From an uncultured Neisseriaceae bacterium (GTDB taxonomy: Bacteria > Pseudomonadota > Gammaproteobacteria > Burkholderiales > UBA11063), in the NCBI GenBank assembly GCA_937952895.1, contig CALFYC010000200.1, forward strand, positions 1 through 9,801: a DNA stretch of 9,801 bases, read 5' to 3'. Shown here piece by piece: positions 1-6,870 of this stretch (the first letter of the stretch is position 1; every line of letters begins with the position of its first letter). A program made the translations under genes and the position numbers. The notes beneath the pieces were generated by a model, which was not told where the DNA came from, did no database searches, and was given only the letters and a program-made list of their open reading frames with translations.

Positions 1-580
1 AATTACATATTTGCGCAATCATTTGAGTTAATAAGGCATAACTTGCAATATTAAAAGGCACTCCTAAAAATGCATCGCCTGAACGTTGATATAATTGGCA
101 AGATAATTTATTATTTGTAACATAAAATTGAAACATATTATGACAAGGCATTAAAGCCATTTGTTCTAATTCACCAACATTCCATGCTGATATGATTAAG
201 CGTCTTGAATCAGGGTTAGTTTTAATTTGTTGAATTAACTCACTTACCTGATCAATTATTTTACCATTATGGCTTTGCCATTTACGCCATTGTTTGCCAT
301 AAACTGGGCCTAAATCACCATTACTATCCGCCCATTCATCCCAAATTTTAACTCCATTATCATTTAAATATTTAATATTGGTATCCCCATTTAAAAACCA
401 TAATAATTCATGAATTATTGATTTTAAATGTACTTTTTTTGTCGTAACTAAAGGAAATCCTTCGCTTAAATTAAAACGCATTTGATAACCAAATACCGAT
501 ATGGTTCCAGTTCCAGTGCGGTCAGATTTATAAGTCCCATTTTTTAAAATATGCTGAAGTAATTCTTTATATTGCCGCAT
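1..580 (-). CDS. thyA: Thymidylate synthase ThyA, 3' end cut by window edge
   Basis: Converts dUMP to dTMP in the cytosol, using methylenetetrahydrofolate as methyl donor. The reading frame opens with ATG at 580 (MRQYKELLQHIL) and stays open to base 1, giving 193 residues; E. coli ThyA has 264, so about 70 C-terminal residues lie outside. The numbering matches E. coli: Arg21 in DRTGTG, the LLWFLNGDTN stretch near 60-68, Arg126-Arg127, the nucleophile Cys146 in LMPCHNMFQFYV, Ser167, Asp169 and Asn177 in QRSGDAFLGVPFN. It is the last visible gene of the minus-strand operon. Its start lies 14 nt inside the upstream Nudix gene, and a GGAAAG sequence about 10 nt upstream can serve as ribosome binding site. 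Nothing seen suggests inactivation. Identification is firm; only the C-terminus is unseen. Confidence 0.97.
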   Translation of the reverse strand, partial: MRQYKELLQHILKNGTYKSDRTGTGTISVFGYQMRFNLSEGFPLVTTKKVHLKSIIHELLWFLNGDTNIKYLNDNGVKIWDEWADSNGDLGPVYGKQWRKWQSHNGKIIDQVSELIQQIKTNPDSRRLIISAWNVGELEQMALMPCHNMFQFYVTNNKLSCQLYQRSGDAFLGVPFNIASYALLTQMIAQICN

Positions 581-992
581 TATTTTTCTTTCCATATTTA
601 TTAATAACAATATCTAAAATTTTTTGTGTAGTAATTAATAAGGGTTCTTTTAGACATGGTTCACTTAAATCATGCCAATATAGTTCCTGATGTTCTAATG
701 AAATTGGGATTCCTTGCCAATTTATTACACGTAATACATCTAAATTAACATTAGCATGATCATACTCTTGATAAATTGAAGTTACCAATTCACATTGACT
801 AATATCAGTAGTGATTCCAATTTCTTCTTTTAATTCACGGGCTAATGCTATTGCTGAGGTTTCATTTGCTTCAAGTTTACCACCAGGAAATTCCCAGGCA
901 CCCGCATGAATTTTACCTATTGGCCGACAAGCTAACAAAATTTTACCATTTTTAAGTAAAATTCCTGCCACGGCATGAATCATTTTTGCCAT
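567..992 (-). CDS. mutT: Nudix hydrolase, MutT-like (possible 8-oxo-dGTP diphosphatase)
   Basis: A 141-residue Nudix protein, close in size to E. coli MutT (129), which hydrolyses oxidised dGTP to prevent A:T to C:G mutations. The Nudix box is complete at residues 38-60: Gly38, Glu44, and the core RELKEEIGI at 52-60 with its metal-binding glutamates. The stretch HAGAWEFPGGKLE before it is typical of the MutT group. By eye, the KEP at 115-117 aligns with the NEP containing the Asn119 that contacts 8-oxoguanine in E. coli, so substrate choice is not certain. The start is ambiguous. ATG at 992 overlaps the ferredoxin gene by 13 nt, whereas ATG at 983 (residue 4) gives a classic 4 nt ATGA overlap and a more usual N-terminus (MIHAVAGIL). 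Neither has a strong ribosome binding site. The gene overlaps thyA by 14 nt at its 3' end. Confidence 0.88.
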   Translation of the reverse strand: MAKMIHAVAGILLKNGKILLACRPIGKIHAGAWEFPGGKLEANETSAIALARELKEEIGITTDISQCELVTSIYQEYDHANVNLDVLRVINWQGIPISLEHQELYWHDLSEPCLKEPLLITTQKILDIVINKYGKKNNAAI

Positions 993-1228
993 ATTTTATG
1001 ATATTTCGCTAATAATTGTGTTTCTGTTTCAGGATTTTTTGTATCAACTTCAATACACGCAACTGGACACACAATTTGGCATTGTGGCTCGTCAAAATGA
1101 CCAATGCATTGGGTGCAAAGCTCAGGATTAATTTCATAAATTTCAGAACCTTGATAAATTGCTTTATTAGGGCACTCAGGCTCACACACATCGCAATTTA
1201 TACATTCCTCAGTAATTAATAATGCCAT
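980..1228 (-). CDS. yfhL: YfhL-type 2[4Fe-4S] ferredoxin
   Basis: A small 82-residue electron carrier of the bacterial 2[4Fe-4S] class. The first cluster motif is C9-x2-C12-x2-C15-x3-C19-P. The second is C38-x2-C41-x8-C50-x3-C54-P, with a further Cys at 58. The eight-residue insertion in the second motif (IGHFDEPQ) and the C-terminal extension after residue 60 are the marks of the YfhL/Allochromatium-type ferredoxins, which have unusually low potential. The gene starts at ATG 1228, 6 nt after rsmD stops, and runs 13 nt into the Nudix gene, so it is almost certainly co-transcribed with both. Linkage of rsmD to a YfhL-like ferredoxin is a recurring bacterial arrangement as I recall it. Its redox partner is not evident here. 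Confidence 0.93.
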   Translation of the reverse strand: MALLITEECINCDVCEPECPNKAIYQGSEIYEINPELCTQCIGHFDEPQCQIVCPVACIEVDTKNPETETQLLAKYHKIWQK

Positions 1229-1234
1229 AATAGT

Positions 1235-1786
1235 TTATTTCAATAATATCTCAGGTTTAATTAACGCATATTTTACCATACCAGCTTTACCCTTTTTTAG
1301 AATATCATAACCACCTAAATCAGGAATATCTGCAAATTCAATATAGATTACTCCATTTGGATTTAAAATATTCTTAGTCAATATCAATTTTAAACTTTGT
1401 TGAAGTAAATCAGAAGTATAAGGTGGGTCTAAAAAAACCACATCAAATTTTGTTGGAGTAATTTTTAAATATTCGATCCCATCTTTTAAATAAATGGCTA
1501 AATTTTCAATTTTCAAAAGATTTTTATTTATTTTTAATTGATTACAAGTATTTACTTCTTTTTCAACCATAATCACTTGCTTAGCGTTACGCGATAATGC
1601 TTCAAATCCCAAAATCCCACTTCCTGCAAATAAATCTAAACAAGTTTTATTCGTTAAATCTTGATCTAACCAGTTAAATATCGTCTCACGCACTCGATCT
1701 GGGGTTGGCCGAATATTACTTTGCTTAACTCCAAATTTAATAATTCTAGAACGATTAATGCCACCAGTAATTCTAACTTGATTCAA
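1235..1786 (-). CDS. rsmD: 16S rRNA (guanine-N2) methyltransferase RsmD
   Basis: A 183-residue SAM-dependent methyltransferase that in E. coli makes m2G966 of 16S rRNA in the small ribosomal subunit. Family marks are the N-terminal RITGG near residues 5-9, the conserved RPTPDRVRETIFNWL at 26-40, the SAM-binding DLFAGSGILGFEALSR at 51-66, an acidic end of strand two (MVEKE, 73-77) and the catalytic DPPY at 120-123. Length equals the usual 180-200. The start is TTG at 1786, sharing the four bases TTGA with the dinG stop. No in-frame ATG fits better, because the family begins just before RITGG. The overlap implies translational coupling to dinG. No anomalies seen. Confidence 0.95.
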   Translation of the reverse strand: MNQVRITGGINRSRIIKFGVKQSNIRPTPDRVRETIFNWLDQDLTNKTCLDLFAGSGILGFEALSRNAKQVIMVEKEVNTCNQLKINKNLLKIENLAIYLKDGIEYLKITPTKFDVVFLDPPYTSDLLQQSLKLILTKNILNPNGVIYIEFADIPDLGGYDILKKGKAGMVKYALIKPEILLK

Positions 1787-3912
1787 TTTAATTCTACTTT
1801 GATTTTAGCAAATGCTTCGGTAATAAAGCTACTATTATATTTACGATTAAAATTTGGTAGAGCATCTAATAAAATTGATCCATATGATTTAGTAATTAAA
1901 CGATTATCACAAATACTTACTTGCCCAAAATCATCTTCATTGCGAATTAAACGCCCTACAGCCTGAATCAAACGAATTCCAGCCTCAGGCAATGATACAT
2001 CAGCAAAATAATTACTCTTTTCAAAACGCACCCAATATTCTTGCACCATATTTAATGGGTCTTTATGCGTTTCAAAAGGTAGTTTAGTTACAATTACATG
2101 CATACAGTAAATTGATGGTAAATCAACCCCTTCAGCAAAGGAGTTTAAGCCAAAAATAATACTTGGTTTTCCATCTGCAATTTTCTTTTTATGTTCATTG
2201 ATTAAACGATGATTACCTAAAAAATCAGTTTGTAATAAAATCTTACTACATAAATATTTAGGTAGTGCATTATGCACTTCTTGTAATTGTGCCTTATTAA
2301 AAAATAATACTAATGTGCCATAACCTTCATCATAATCTAATGTTTTAGTAAGATACTTAATTAATTCACGAGTAAATTCATTACGAGTACTAAAATCAGG
2401 TGCATAATTAAATCTTGGCACCACTAATTGTGCTTGATTTTGGTAAACAAAACTGGTCTCTAATTTATATGATTTAACTTCTTTAAATAAATTTAAACCC
2501 AGTTTATCTTTATAATAAGTAAAATCTTTACCAATTGCAAGTGTTGCTGAAGTTATAACACTTGCATATACCTGATTCCATAAAGTGTTAAATAATGTCT
2601 TACCTACATGAGTTAGACCTGAACAAATAATAAAATCCTCATTATTAGCTACTTGTTTTACTTCAATATATTTAAAATTAGCATTGTAACGTGAATCATC
2701 ACAGTTAAGAATGTATTGACTGGTAACCATAATTGCTTCGATAGTTGATAAATAAAAGCCTAATTTATTTAAATTATTTTCAACTGTAAAATCTGGACCA
2801 GCTTTAAGAGTCTCTTTTAATCTTTCTTGAATTGATCCAAGCCCCATATAAATTTCACCCGAGATAAACGCAAAATTAACGAAACAATCCCTAAACATTA
2901 CATTTAAATTTGGATTTAAATAGTCATTTAAAATTAAGCGATTTTCTACAAAAATGCCAATATTTTGAGTTAAAATGACTAAAAATTCATCTAGTGAGCT
3001 AATTAAATCTTCAGTTTTATTTAATAATTCATCACATACTGAAATATCTGTATAAAAGTAACTACTGGTCTGTGGACTATAAATTAATTTGGCTAAATTT
3101 TGGCAATTATTAATTGTTTGCTTTAACTGGAAAAACTGCGTAAAACTATTAATTGCAACATCAGCAAAATTGTGACCCTCATCAATACATAAAAGATAAT
3201 CATTAGGCTTAACTGGTAAAACGTTGCCTCCACCTAAAGCCAAATCAGCTAATAGCATACTATGATTAGTAACAATTACTTCACAATTTTTTAATTCTTC
3301 ACGATTTAGATAAAATGGACACGTACAATCATTTTTTTGATTATACGCACATGAATAACCAATACATCGATCTTTATCCGTAGTAATTAAATTTTTTACC
3401 TTATTATCAAAATGAATTGGCGCTCGATCTAAATCGCCATCCCAAGTTTTATTTTTATATAAATCCGTAATTTCAATTAATAATTCAGAATTTTTACTAG
3501 AAACTTCTAATAAATCGCTACTTAAATTGGCCTTATTTATTTCTAGCTGATAGGGACACAAATAATTCCCTCGTCCTTTAGCTAAGCCATAACTAAAATT
3601 AATGCCACTATTTTTAATAAAATCTGGAATATCTTTTTCAAATAATTGATTTTGCAATGTCTTGGTTGCAGTACTGATTATTAATTTTTTATTCAATTTT
3701 TTTGCATTAATCACACCAGGAATTAAATAAGCTAAACTTTTACCAGTTCCAGTTGGTGCTTCAATTAGGCATAAATTTTGACCATCATCCTCATCTTCAT
3801 CTATATGGCTAAAACAATTATCTATAATTTTAATCATATTAAGCTGACTTGGTCGATCTTTACAATTAGACATAGCTTCTTTGATGGCATTATAAACTCG
3901 TTCAACTTGCAT
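1783..3912 (-). CDS. dinG: DinG-family Fe-S ATP-dependent DNA helicase
   Basis: A 709-residue XPD/DinG-type superfamily 2 helicase (E. coli DinG has 716) that unwinds DNA 5' to 3', resolving R-loops and repair intermediates. Visible motifs in order: Walker A EAPTGTGKS at 51-59; motif Ia around STATKTLQNQL (80-90); iron-sulfur cysteines C119, C183, C188 and then C196 or C198; motif II DEGH at 244-247; motif III TSATL at 454-458; motif V SFAEGVDLPS at 591-600; and motif VI QAVGRLIR at 650-657. DEGH rather than DEAH, the length and the cysteine layout favour DinG over YoaA. ATG at 3912 is preceded by AGGTGA with 7 nt spacing. The gene follows a terminator and starts the overlapping series dinG-rsmD-ferredoxin-Nudix-thyA. 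No SOS-type operator is visible upstream. Confidence 0.93.
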   Translation of the reverse strand: MQVERVYNAIKEAMSNCKDRPSQLNMIKIIDNCFSHIDEDEDDGQNLCLIEAPTGTGKSLAYLIPGVINAKKLNKKLIISTATKTLQNQLFEKDIPDFIKNSGINFSYGLAKGRGNYLCPYQLEINKANLSSDLLEVSSKNSELLIEITDLYKNKTWDGDLDRAPIHFDNKVKNLITTDKDRCIGYSCAYNQKNDCTCPFYLNREELKNCEVIVTNHSMLLADLALGGGNVLPVKPNDYLLCIDEGHNFADVAINSFTQFFQLKQTINNCQNLAKLIYSPQTSSYFYTDISVCDELLNKTEDLISSLDEFLVILTQNIGIFVENRLILNDYLNPNLNVMFRDCFVNFAFISGEIYMGLGSIQERLKETLKAGPDFTVENNLNKLGFYLSTIEAIMVTSQYILNCDDSRYNANFKYIEVKQVANNEDFIICSGLTHVGKTLFNTLWNQVYASVITSATLAIGKDFTYYKDKLGLNLFKEVKSYKLETSFVYQNQAQLVVPRFNYAPDFSTRNEFTRELIKYLTKTLDYDEGYGTLVLFFNKAQLQEVHNALPKYLCSKILLQTDFLGNHRLINEHKKKIADGKPSIIFGLNSFAEGVDLPSIYCMHVIVTKLPFETHKDPLNMVQEYWVRFEKSNYFADVSLPEAGIRLIQAVGRLIRNEDDFGQVSICDNRLITKSYGSILLDALPNFNRKYNSSFITEAFAKIKVELN

Positions 3913-3930
3913 AACTTATCACCTAGATAT

Positions 3931-3958
3931 AAAAACCTTTGCCAAAAGACAAAGGTTT
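3931..3958 (-). terminator. Rho-independent terminator after nrdB
   Basis: A perfect inverted repeat pairs 3933-3941 with 3950-3958 (arm AAACCTTTG read on the minus strand) around an 8 nt loop, followed on the minus strand by a run of five T and then ATAT. The stem has few G:C pairs, so it is probably a moderate terminator. It lies about 34 nt beyond the nrdB stop and immediately before dinG, separating ftsY-nrdB from the dinG operon while possibly letting some transcription through. Confidence 0.75.
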
Positions 3959-3991
3959 AAATTAATTAACATTGGAAAATTGTTTAACTAA

Positions 3992-5035
3992 TTAATCCCA
4001 ATCTAATACACCACCAGTTTGGTATTCAATAACTCGAGTTTCAAAGAAATTCTTTTCTTTCTTAAGATCCATCATCTCACTCATCCAAGGAAATGGATTA
4101 GTAGCACCTGGAAATAACTCAGTAAGACCAATTTGTTGCATCCGACGATTACAGATAAAACGTAAATATTCTTTAAACATTGATGCATTTAACCCTAAAA
4201 CTCCACGTGGCATTGTATCTTCAGCATAAGAATACTCTAATTCAACACCTTTTCTAAATAACTCGACTAGCTCTTCTTTAAAAGATTCTGTCCATAACTG
4301 TGGATTTTCCAATTTAATTGTATTAATTAAATCAATCCCAAAATTACAATGCATTGATTCATCACGTAAAATATATTGGTATTGTTCAGCTGCACCAGTC
4401 ATTTTATTTTGGCGACCTAAAGCAAGAATTTGGACAAATCCCACATAGAAAAATAACCCTTCCATAATGCATGCAAATACAATTAGGGATTTTAATAATT
4501 TTTGATCATTTTCCAAAGTTCCAGTAGTAAAAGTAGGATCTGTTAACGTGTCAATAAATGGAATTAAAAATTCATCTTTATCACGAATGGAAGAGATTTC
4601 ATGATAAGCATTAAATACTTCACCTTCATCTAAACCAAGGCTTTCCACAACATATTGATAAGCATGAGTATGAATGGCTTCTTCAAAGGCTTGACGTAGT
4701 AAAAATTGGCGGCACTCAGGAGCAGTGATTTGACGATAAGTTCCAAGAACGATATTATTCGCAGCAAGACTATCAGCAGTAACAAAAAATCCCAAATTAC
4801 GTTTAACAATTAAACGCTCATCATCAGTTAGACCATTGGGACTTTTCCAAAGTTCAATATCACGTTGCATATTAATTTCTTGTGGCATCCAATGGTTTGC
4901 ACAAGTAGCTAAATATTTTTCCCAAGCCCATTTATATTTAAATGGCACTAATTGGTTAACATCAGTTTGTCCATTTATAATTCTCTTATCAACTACATTT
5001 ACCCTTGATTCGCTTGCTGTTGCTACTGCTTGCAT
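3992..5035 (-). CDS. nrdB: Class Ia ribonucleotide reductase beta subunit NrdB
   Basis: The radical-generating small subunit of aerobic ribonucleotide reductase, which works with NrdA to make deoxyribonucleotides. With ATG at 5035 the protein has 347 residues. The diiron ligands are all present: Asp88 (TADSL), Glu119 and His122 (EEAIH), Glu192 (CIMEGLFF), and Glu226 and His229 (DESMH). The radical tyrosine is Tyr126 in HTHAYQY, so this is a tyrosyl-radical enzyme. It is not a class Ic type, which has Phe there. The C-terminal YQTGGVLDWD tail is what docks on NrdA. A GTG three codons upstream (5044) would sit inside the strong Shine-Dalgarno sequence, so ATG at 5035 is preferred. It follows ftsY by 26 nt and precedes a terminator. 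nrdA is not in the window. Confidence 0.95.
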   Translation of the reverse strand: MQAVATASESRVNVVDKRIINGQTDVNQLVPFKYKWAWEKYLATCANHWMPQEINMQRDIELWKSPNGLTDDERLIVKRNLGFFVTADSLAANNIVLGTYRQITAPECRQFLLRQAFEEAIHTHAYQYVVESLGLDEGEVFNAYHEISSIRDKDEFLIPFIDTLTDPTFTTGTLENDQKLLKSLIVFACIMEGLFFYVGFVQILALGRQNKMTGAAEQYQYILRDESMHCNFGIDLINTIKLENPQLWTESFKEELVELFRKGVELEYSYAEDTMPRGVLGLNASMFKEYLRFICNRRMQQIGLTELFPGATNPFPWMSEMMDLKKEKNFFETRVIEYQTGGVLDWD

Positions 5036-5040
5036 TTTAT

Positions 5041-5050
5041 CCACCTTCCC
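5041..5050 (-). promoter_or_regulatory. Strong ribosome binding site of nrdB
   Basis: On the minus strand this reads GGGAAGGTGG, followed by ATAAA and then ATG at 5035. The purine-rich core sits at ideal spacing for the ATG. It overlaps the alternative GTG at 5044-5042, which argues against that GTG as the start. Confidence 0.75.
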
Positions 5051-5061
5051 GTTTTAAATTA

Positions 5062-6111
5062 CTACTCAAATAACACATCTATAAATTCTCGAGCCTTAAA
5101 TGGCCTTAAATCATCAATTCCTTCACCAACTCCAATAAACCTTAATGGAATCGGACGTTCACGCGCAATTGCGCAAATTACACCACCTTTAGCAGTTCCA
5201 TCTAACTTAGTTAAGACTAAACCAGTTAAACCAAGTGCCTCATCAAAAGCTTTCACCTGATTCAATGCATTTTGCCCAATATTAGAATCTAAAACCAATA
5301 ATATTTCATGTGGTGCACTATTCATCCCTTTACTGATTACCCGTTTAACTTTTTTAATTTCTTCCATTAAATTAAGCTGGGTAGGTAATCTATCTGCAGT
5401 ATCTGCAATTACAATATCAATGTTTTGAGCTTCGGCTGATTTTATCGCATCAAAACAAGTTGCAGCTGAATCACCACCTTCATTAGATACCACTTTTATA
5501 TTATTACGAATACCCCATTCAATTAACTGTTCACGTGCTGCAGCTCTAAAAGTATCACCTGCCGCCAACATTACACTTTTACCCTGATCTTGAAAAAATT
5601 TAGCCAATTTCCCAATTGAAGTGGTTTTACCAGCACCATTTACACCAACTAACATAATTACAAATGGTTTATTTCCAGTAATTTGTAATGGCTTATCAAT
5701 AGGTAATAATAGTTCTTCTAATGATTCACATAAAGCACTTTTTAATTCAATACTATCTTTAAGACCACGAATAGTTACTTTATTTTGTACCTTTTCTAAT
5801 AAATAATTAGTAGCCGCAATTCCTACATCTGATGATAGTAAGATAGTTTCCAACTCTTCATACAGATTTTCATCAATAACACCACCACCAAAAACCCCCA
5901 AGACCTTTTTACCAAAACTATTTCTAGTTTTAGCTAAACCTGATTTTAGGCGAATAGCCCATGAAGGTTTACTGGATGTTGGTTGCTTCTCTTCTGTTAA
6001 ATCTGCTGTCTTACTTATTTCTGATTGAATTACATCTAGCTGAGAAACTTTTTCTGAATCATGCTTATCTTGTAAATTACCAGGCTTTTTCTTGAATAAA
6101 TTAAGTATCAT
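5062..6111 (-). CDS. ftsY: Signal recognition particle receptor FtsY
   Basis: The SRP receptor GTPase that brings ribosome-SRP complexes to the inner membrane. It has 349 residues; E. coli FtsY is longer because of its acidic A domain, here only about 50 residues. The N domain covers roughly 55-135. The G domain has G1 GVNGAGKTTSIGKLA at 156-170, G2 DTFRAAAREQL at 186-196, G4 TKLD at 301-304 and the G5 region GVGEGIDDLRPF at 327-338. Two departures stand out. The G3 motif reads DTADR at 237-241 instead of DTAGR (Asp240, codon 5394-5392). The usual TGQNA reads IGQNA at 278-282. The frame is otherwise intact. ATG at 6111 opens a normal FtsY N-terminus (MILNLFKKK) with only a weak AGAAG ribosome binding site. 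An extended -10 promoter lies about 40 nt upstream, and nrdB follows by 26 nt. Confidence 0.95.
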   Translation of the reverse strand: MILNLFKKKPGNLQDKHDSEKVSQLDVIQSEISKTADLTEEKQPTSSKPSWAIRLKSGLAKTRNSFGKKVLGVFGGGVIDENLYEELETILLSSDVGIAATNYLLEKVQNKVTIRGLKDSIELKSALCESLEELLLPIDKPLQITGNKPFVIMLVGVNGAGKTTSIGKLAKFFQDQGKSVMLAAGDTFRAAAREQLIEWGIRNNIKVVSNEGGDSAATCFDAIKSAEAQNIDIVIADTADRLPTQLNLMEEIKKVKRVISKGMNSAPHEILLVLDSNIGQNALNQVKAFDEALGLTGLVLTKLDGTAKGGVICAIARERPIPLRFIGVGEGIDDLRPFKAREFIDVLFE

Positions 6112-6149
6112 TTTACTTCTAAAACACTATATATAGTATGTAATGCGAA

Positions 6150-6158
6150 ATTATAGCA
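6150..6158 (-). promoter_or_regulatory. Extended -10 promoter for ftsY-nrdB
   Basis: The minus strand reads TGCTATAAT, a perfect TATAAT hexamer preceded by the TG of an extended -10 element, about 40 nt upstream of the ftsY ATG. No convincing -35 hexamer is found at 16-18 nt spacing, which extended -10 promoters can tolerate. The position suits transcription of ftsY and nrdB. Confidence 0.45.
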
Positions 6159-6320
6159 CAACATATTGGGTTTTAATATATTAAACAAAAATATTTTGTC
6201 AATAATCTATTTTGGTGCTTAGACTACGTAACAAAATAGTTTAATCCCAAAAATTTATAAATTATTTTTAAACGATTTAGTTGTTATTTTAGTTACATTA
6301 TTGTCATTTAAATTTGTAAT

Positions 6321-6590
6321 ATGAACTAAAACTTTGTGAATCAATTGTCATCGCTCTAGAAATTTTAACTGCTGCTATTATAGCTTATTCTCGATTTAGT
6401 TTAATTTTAGAGACATGGTTACTCCCGATTTACCATATAAGTGTTTCCTAAATTATTAATCTTGATGGCCGATGGCAAACTTTCTTCATACCCAATCACA
6501 GTAATTGTCCATCAGAACTTATTTTTACACTTTCAAAATCGGATGAGTAAGCTAGCAATAAAGCAACTTAGATTCGACTCTTTCAACTAA
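6321..6590 (+). pseudogene. Frameshifted remnant of a GspH/FimT-like pseudopilin
   Basis: Two broken plus-strand frames together resemble a short type II secretion or type IV pilus pseudopilin. From 6341 to 6451 one frame reads ESIVIALEILTAAIIAYSRF and on to a stop at 6449. This looks like the hydrophobic prepilin N-terminus (TLIES-IVIAL-LG-ILTA), with small deletions at the ALLG position and just before GAATCA, where ACTTTG at 6331-6336 would supply the Thr-Leu in another frame. From 6441 to 6590 a second frame reads VFPKLLILMADGKLSSYPIT and continues to TAA; this resembles the C-terminal DG-turn strand of GspH-type proteins. The combined length is far below the usual 140-170 residues, so central coding sequence is lost. 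No working start or continuous frame exists. The family call is by eye and tentative; decay of some coding gene is more certain than its identity. Confidence 0.45.
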
Positions 6591-6697
6591 CTTTGATTTT
6601 TGATAATTTATGGAAGCTTTTATTGTTTATAATTAATACTTAAATTTCAGAATCCATCAGCGATTGTAATTTAATAAATCGATCCCGCGAAGGTATC

Positions 6698-6731
6698 TAT
6701 AATACATTTAAATATATTGAAATGTATTATA
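6698..6731. repeat. 34 bp near-perfect palindrome
   Basis: Arms of 12 bp (TATAATACATTT at 6698-6709 and its exact reverse complement at 6720-6731) enclose a 10 nt centre whose inner eight bases AATATATT are self-complementary. Only one position pair (6710/6719) fails to match. No T-run follows on either strand, so it does not look like a terminator. It contains TATAAT hexamers facing both ways. A regulator-binding site or a recombination site are possible roles; neither is shown. Confidence 0.7.
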
Positions 6732-6745
6732 ATTTGGTCTGTTAT
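6717..6745 (+). promoter_or_regulatory. Weak sigma70-like promoter candidate for the ligase gene
   Basis: TTGAAA at 6717-6722 and TGTTAT at 6740-6745 are separated by 17 nt and point toward the gene starting at 6940, leaving a leader of roughly 190 nt. The -35 element and part of the spacer fall within the right arm of the palindrome, which would suit repression or activation by a protein bound there. Matches of this quality are common in AT-rich DNA. Confidence 0.25.
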
Positions 6746-6843
6746 CACTCAACTATTATTCAATAGCTACAATAGTTTTTGAATATCAATAAGAATAGGT
6801 GCATGAGCGTGTCTATTTAAATGGCTTAAGATAAGGGTTACAA

Positions 6844-6852
6844 TTATCCACA
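6844..6852 (+). promoter_or_regulatory. Consensus DnaA-box match
   Basis: The nonamer TTATCCACA is a perfect match to the strong DnaA box. It stands alone: I saw no second good match nearby, no dnaA or dnaN and no iteron cluster, so it does not indicate an origin. A single match in 9.8 kb can be chance. Confidence 0.25.
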
Positions 6853-6870
6853 GAAGGGTGGCCTACATTG

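Noticed and set aside
1016..1219. Plus-strand ORF of 67 codons across the ferredoxin region, and similar ORFs at 1721, 3778, 4836, 5030, 5621, 7688 and 8016
   Set aside because: All lie inside well-identified genes in other frames, show no family motifs and have compositions expected of antisense or frame-shifted shadows.
3917..3952. Promoter for dinG with TTGTCT (-35) and TATCTA (-10), 17 nt apart on the minus strand
   Set aside because: Transcription would start at or beyond the AGGTGA ribosome binding site, only a few bases before the ATG, so the pair is unlikely to serve dinG; it also overlaps the terminator hairpin.
3992..5035. Class Ic (Mn/Fe, Phe in place of the radical Tyr) ribonucleotide reductase
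   Set aside because: Tyr126 is present after EEAIHTHA and the first ligand is Asp (TADSL), as in tyrosyl-radical class Ia enzymes.
6698..6731. XerCD dif-type recombination site
   Set aside because: The arms do not resemble known XerC or XerD half-sites and the 10 nt centre is longer than the usual 6-8 nt.
6844..6852. Replication origin suggested by a perfect DnaA box
   Set aside because: Only one box, with no cluster, no dnaA, dnaN or gidA neighbour and no iterons. A single nonamer is compatible with chance.
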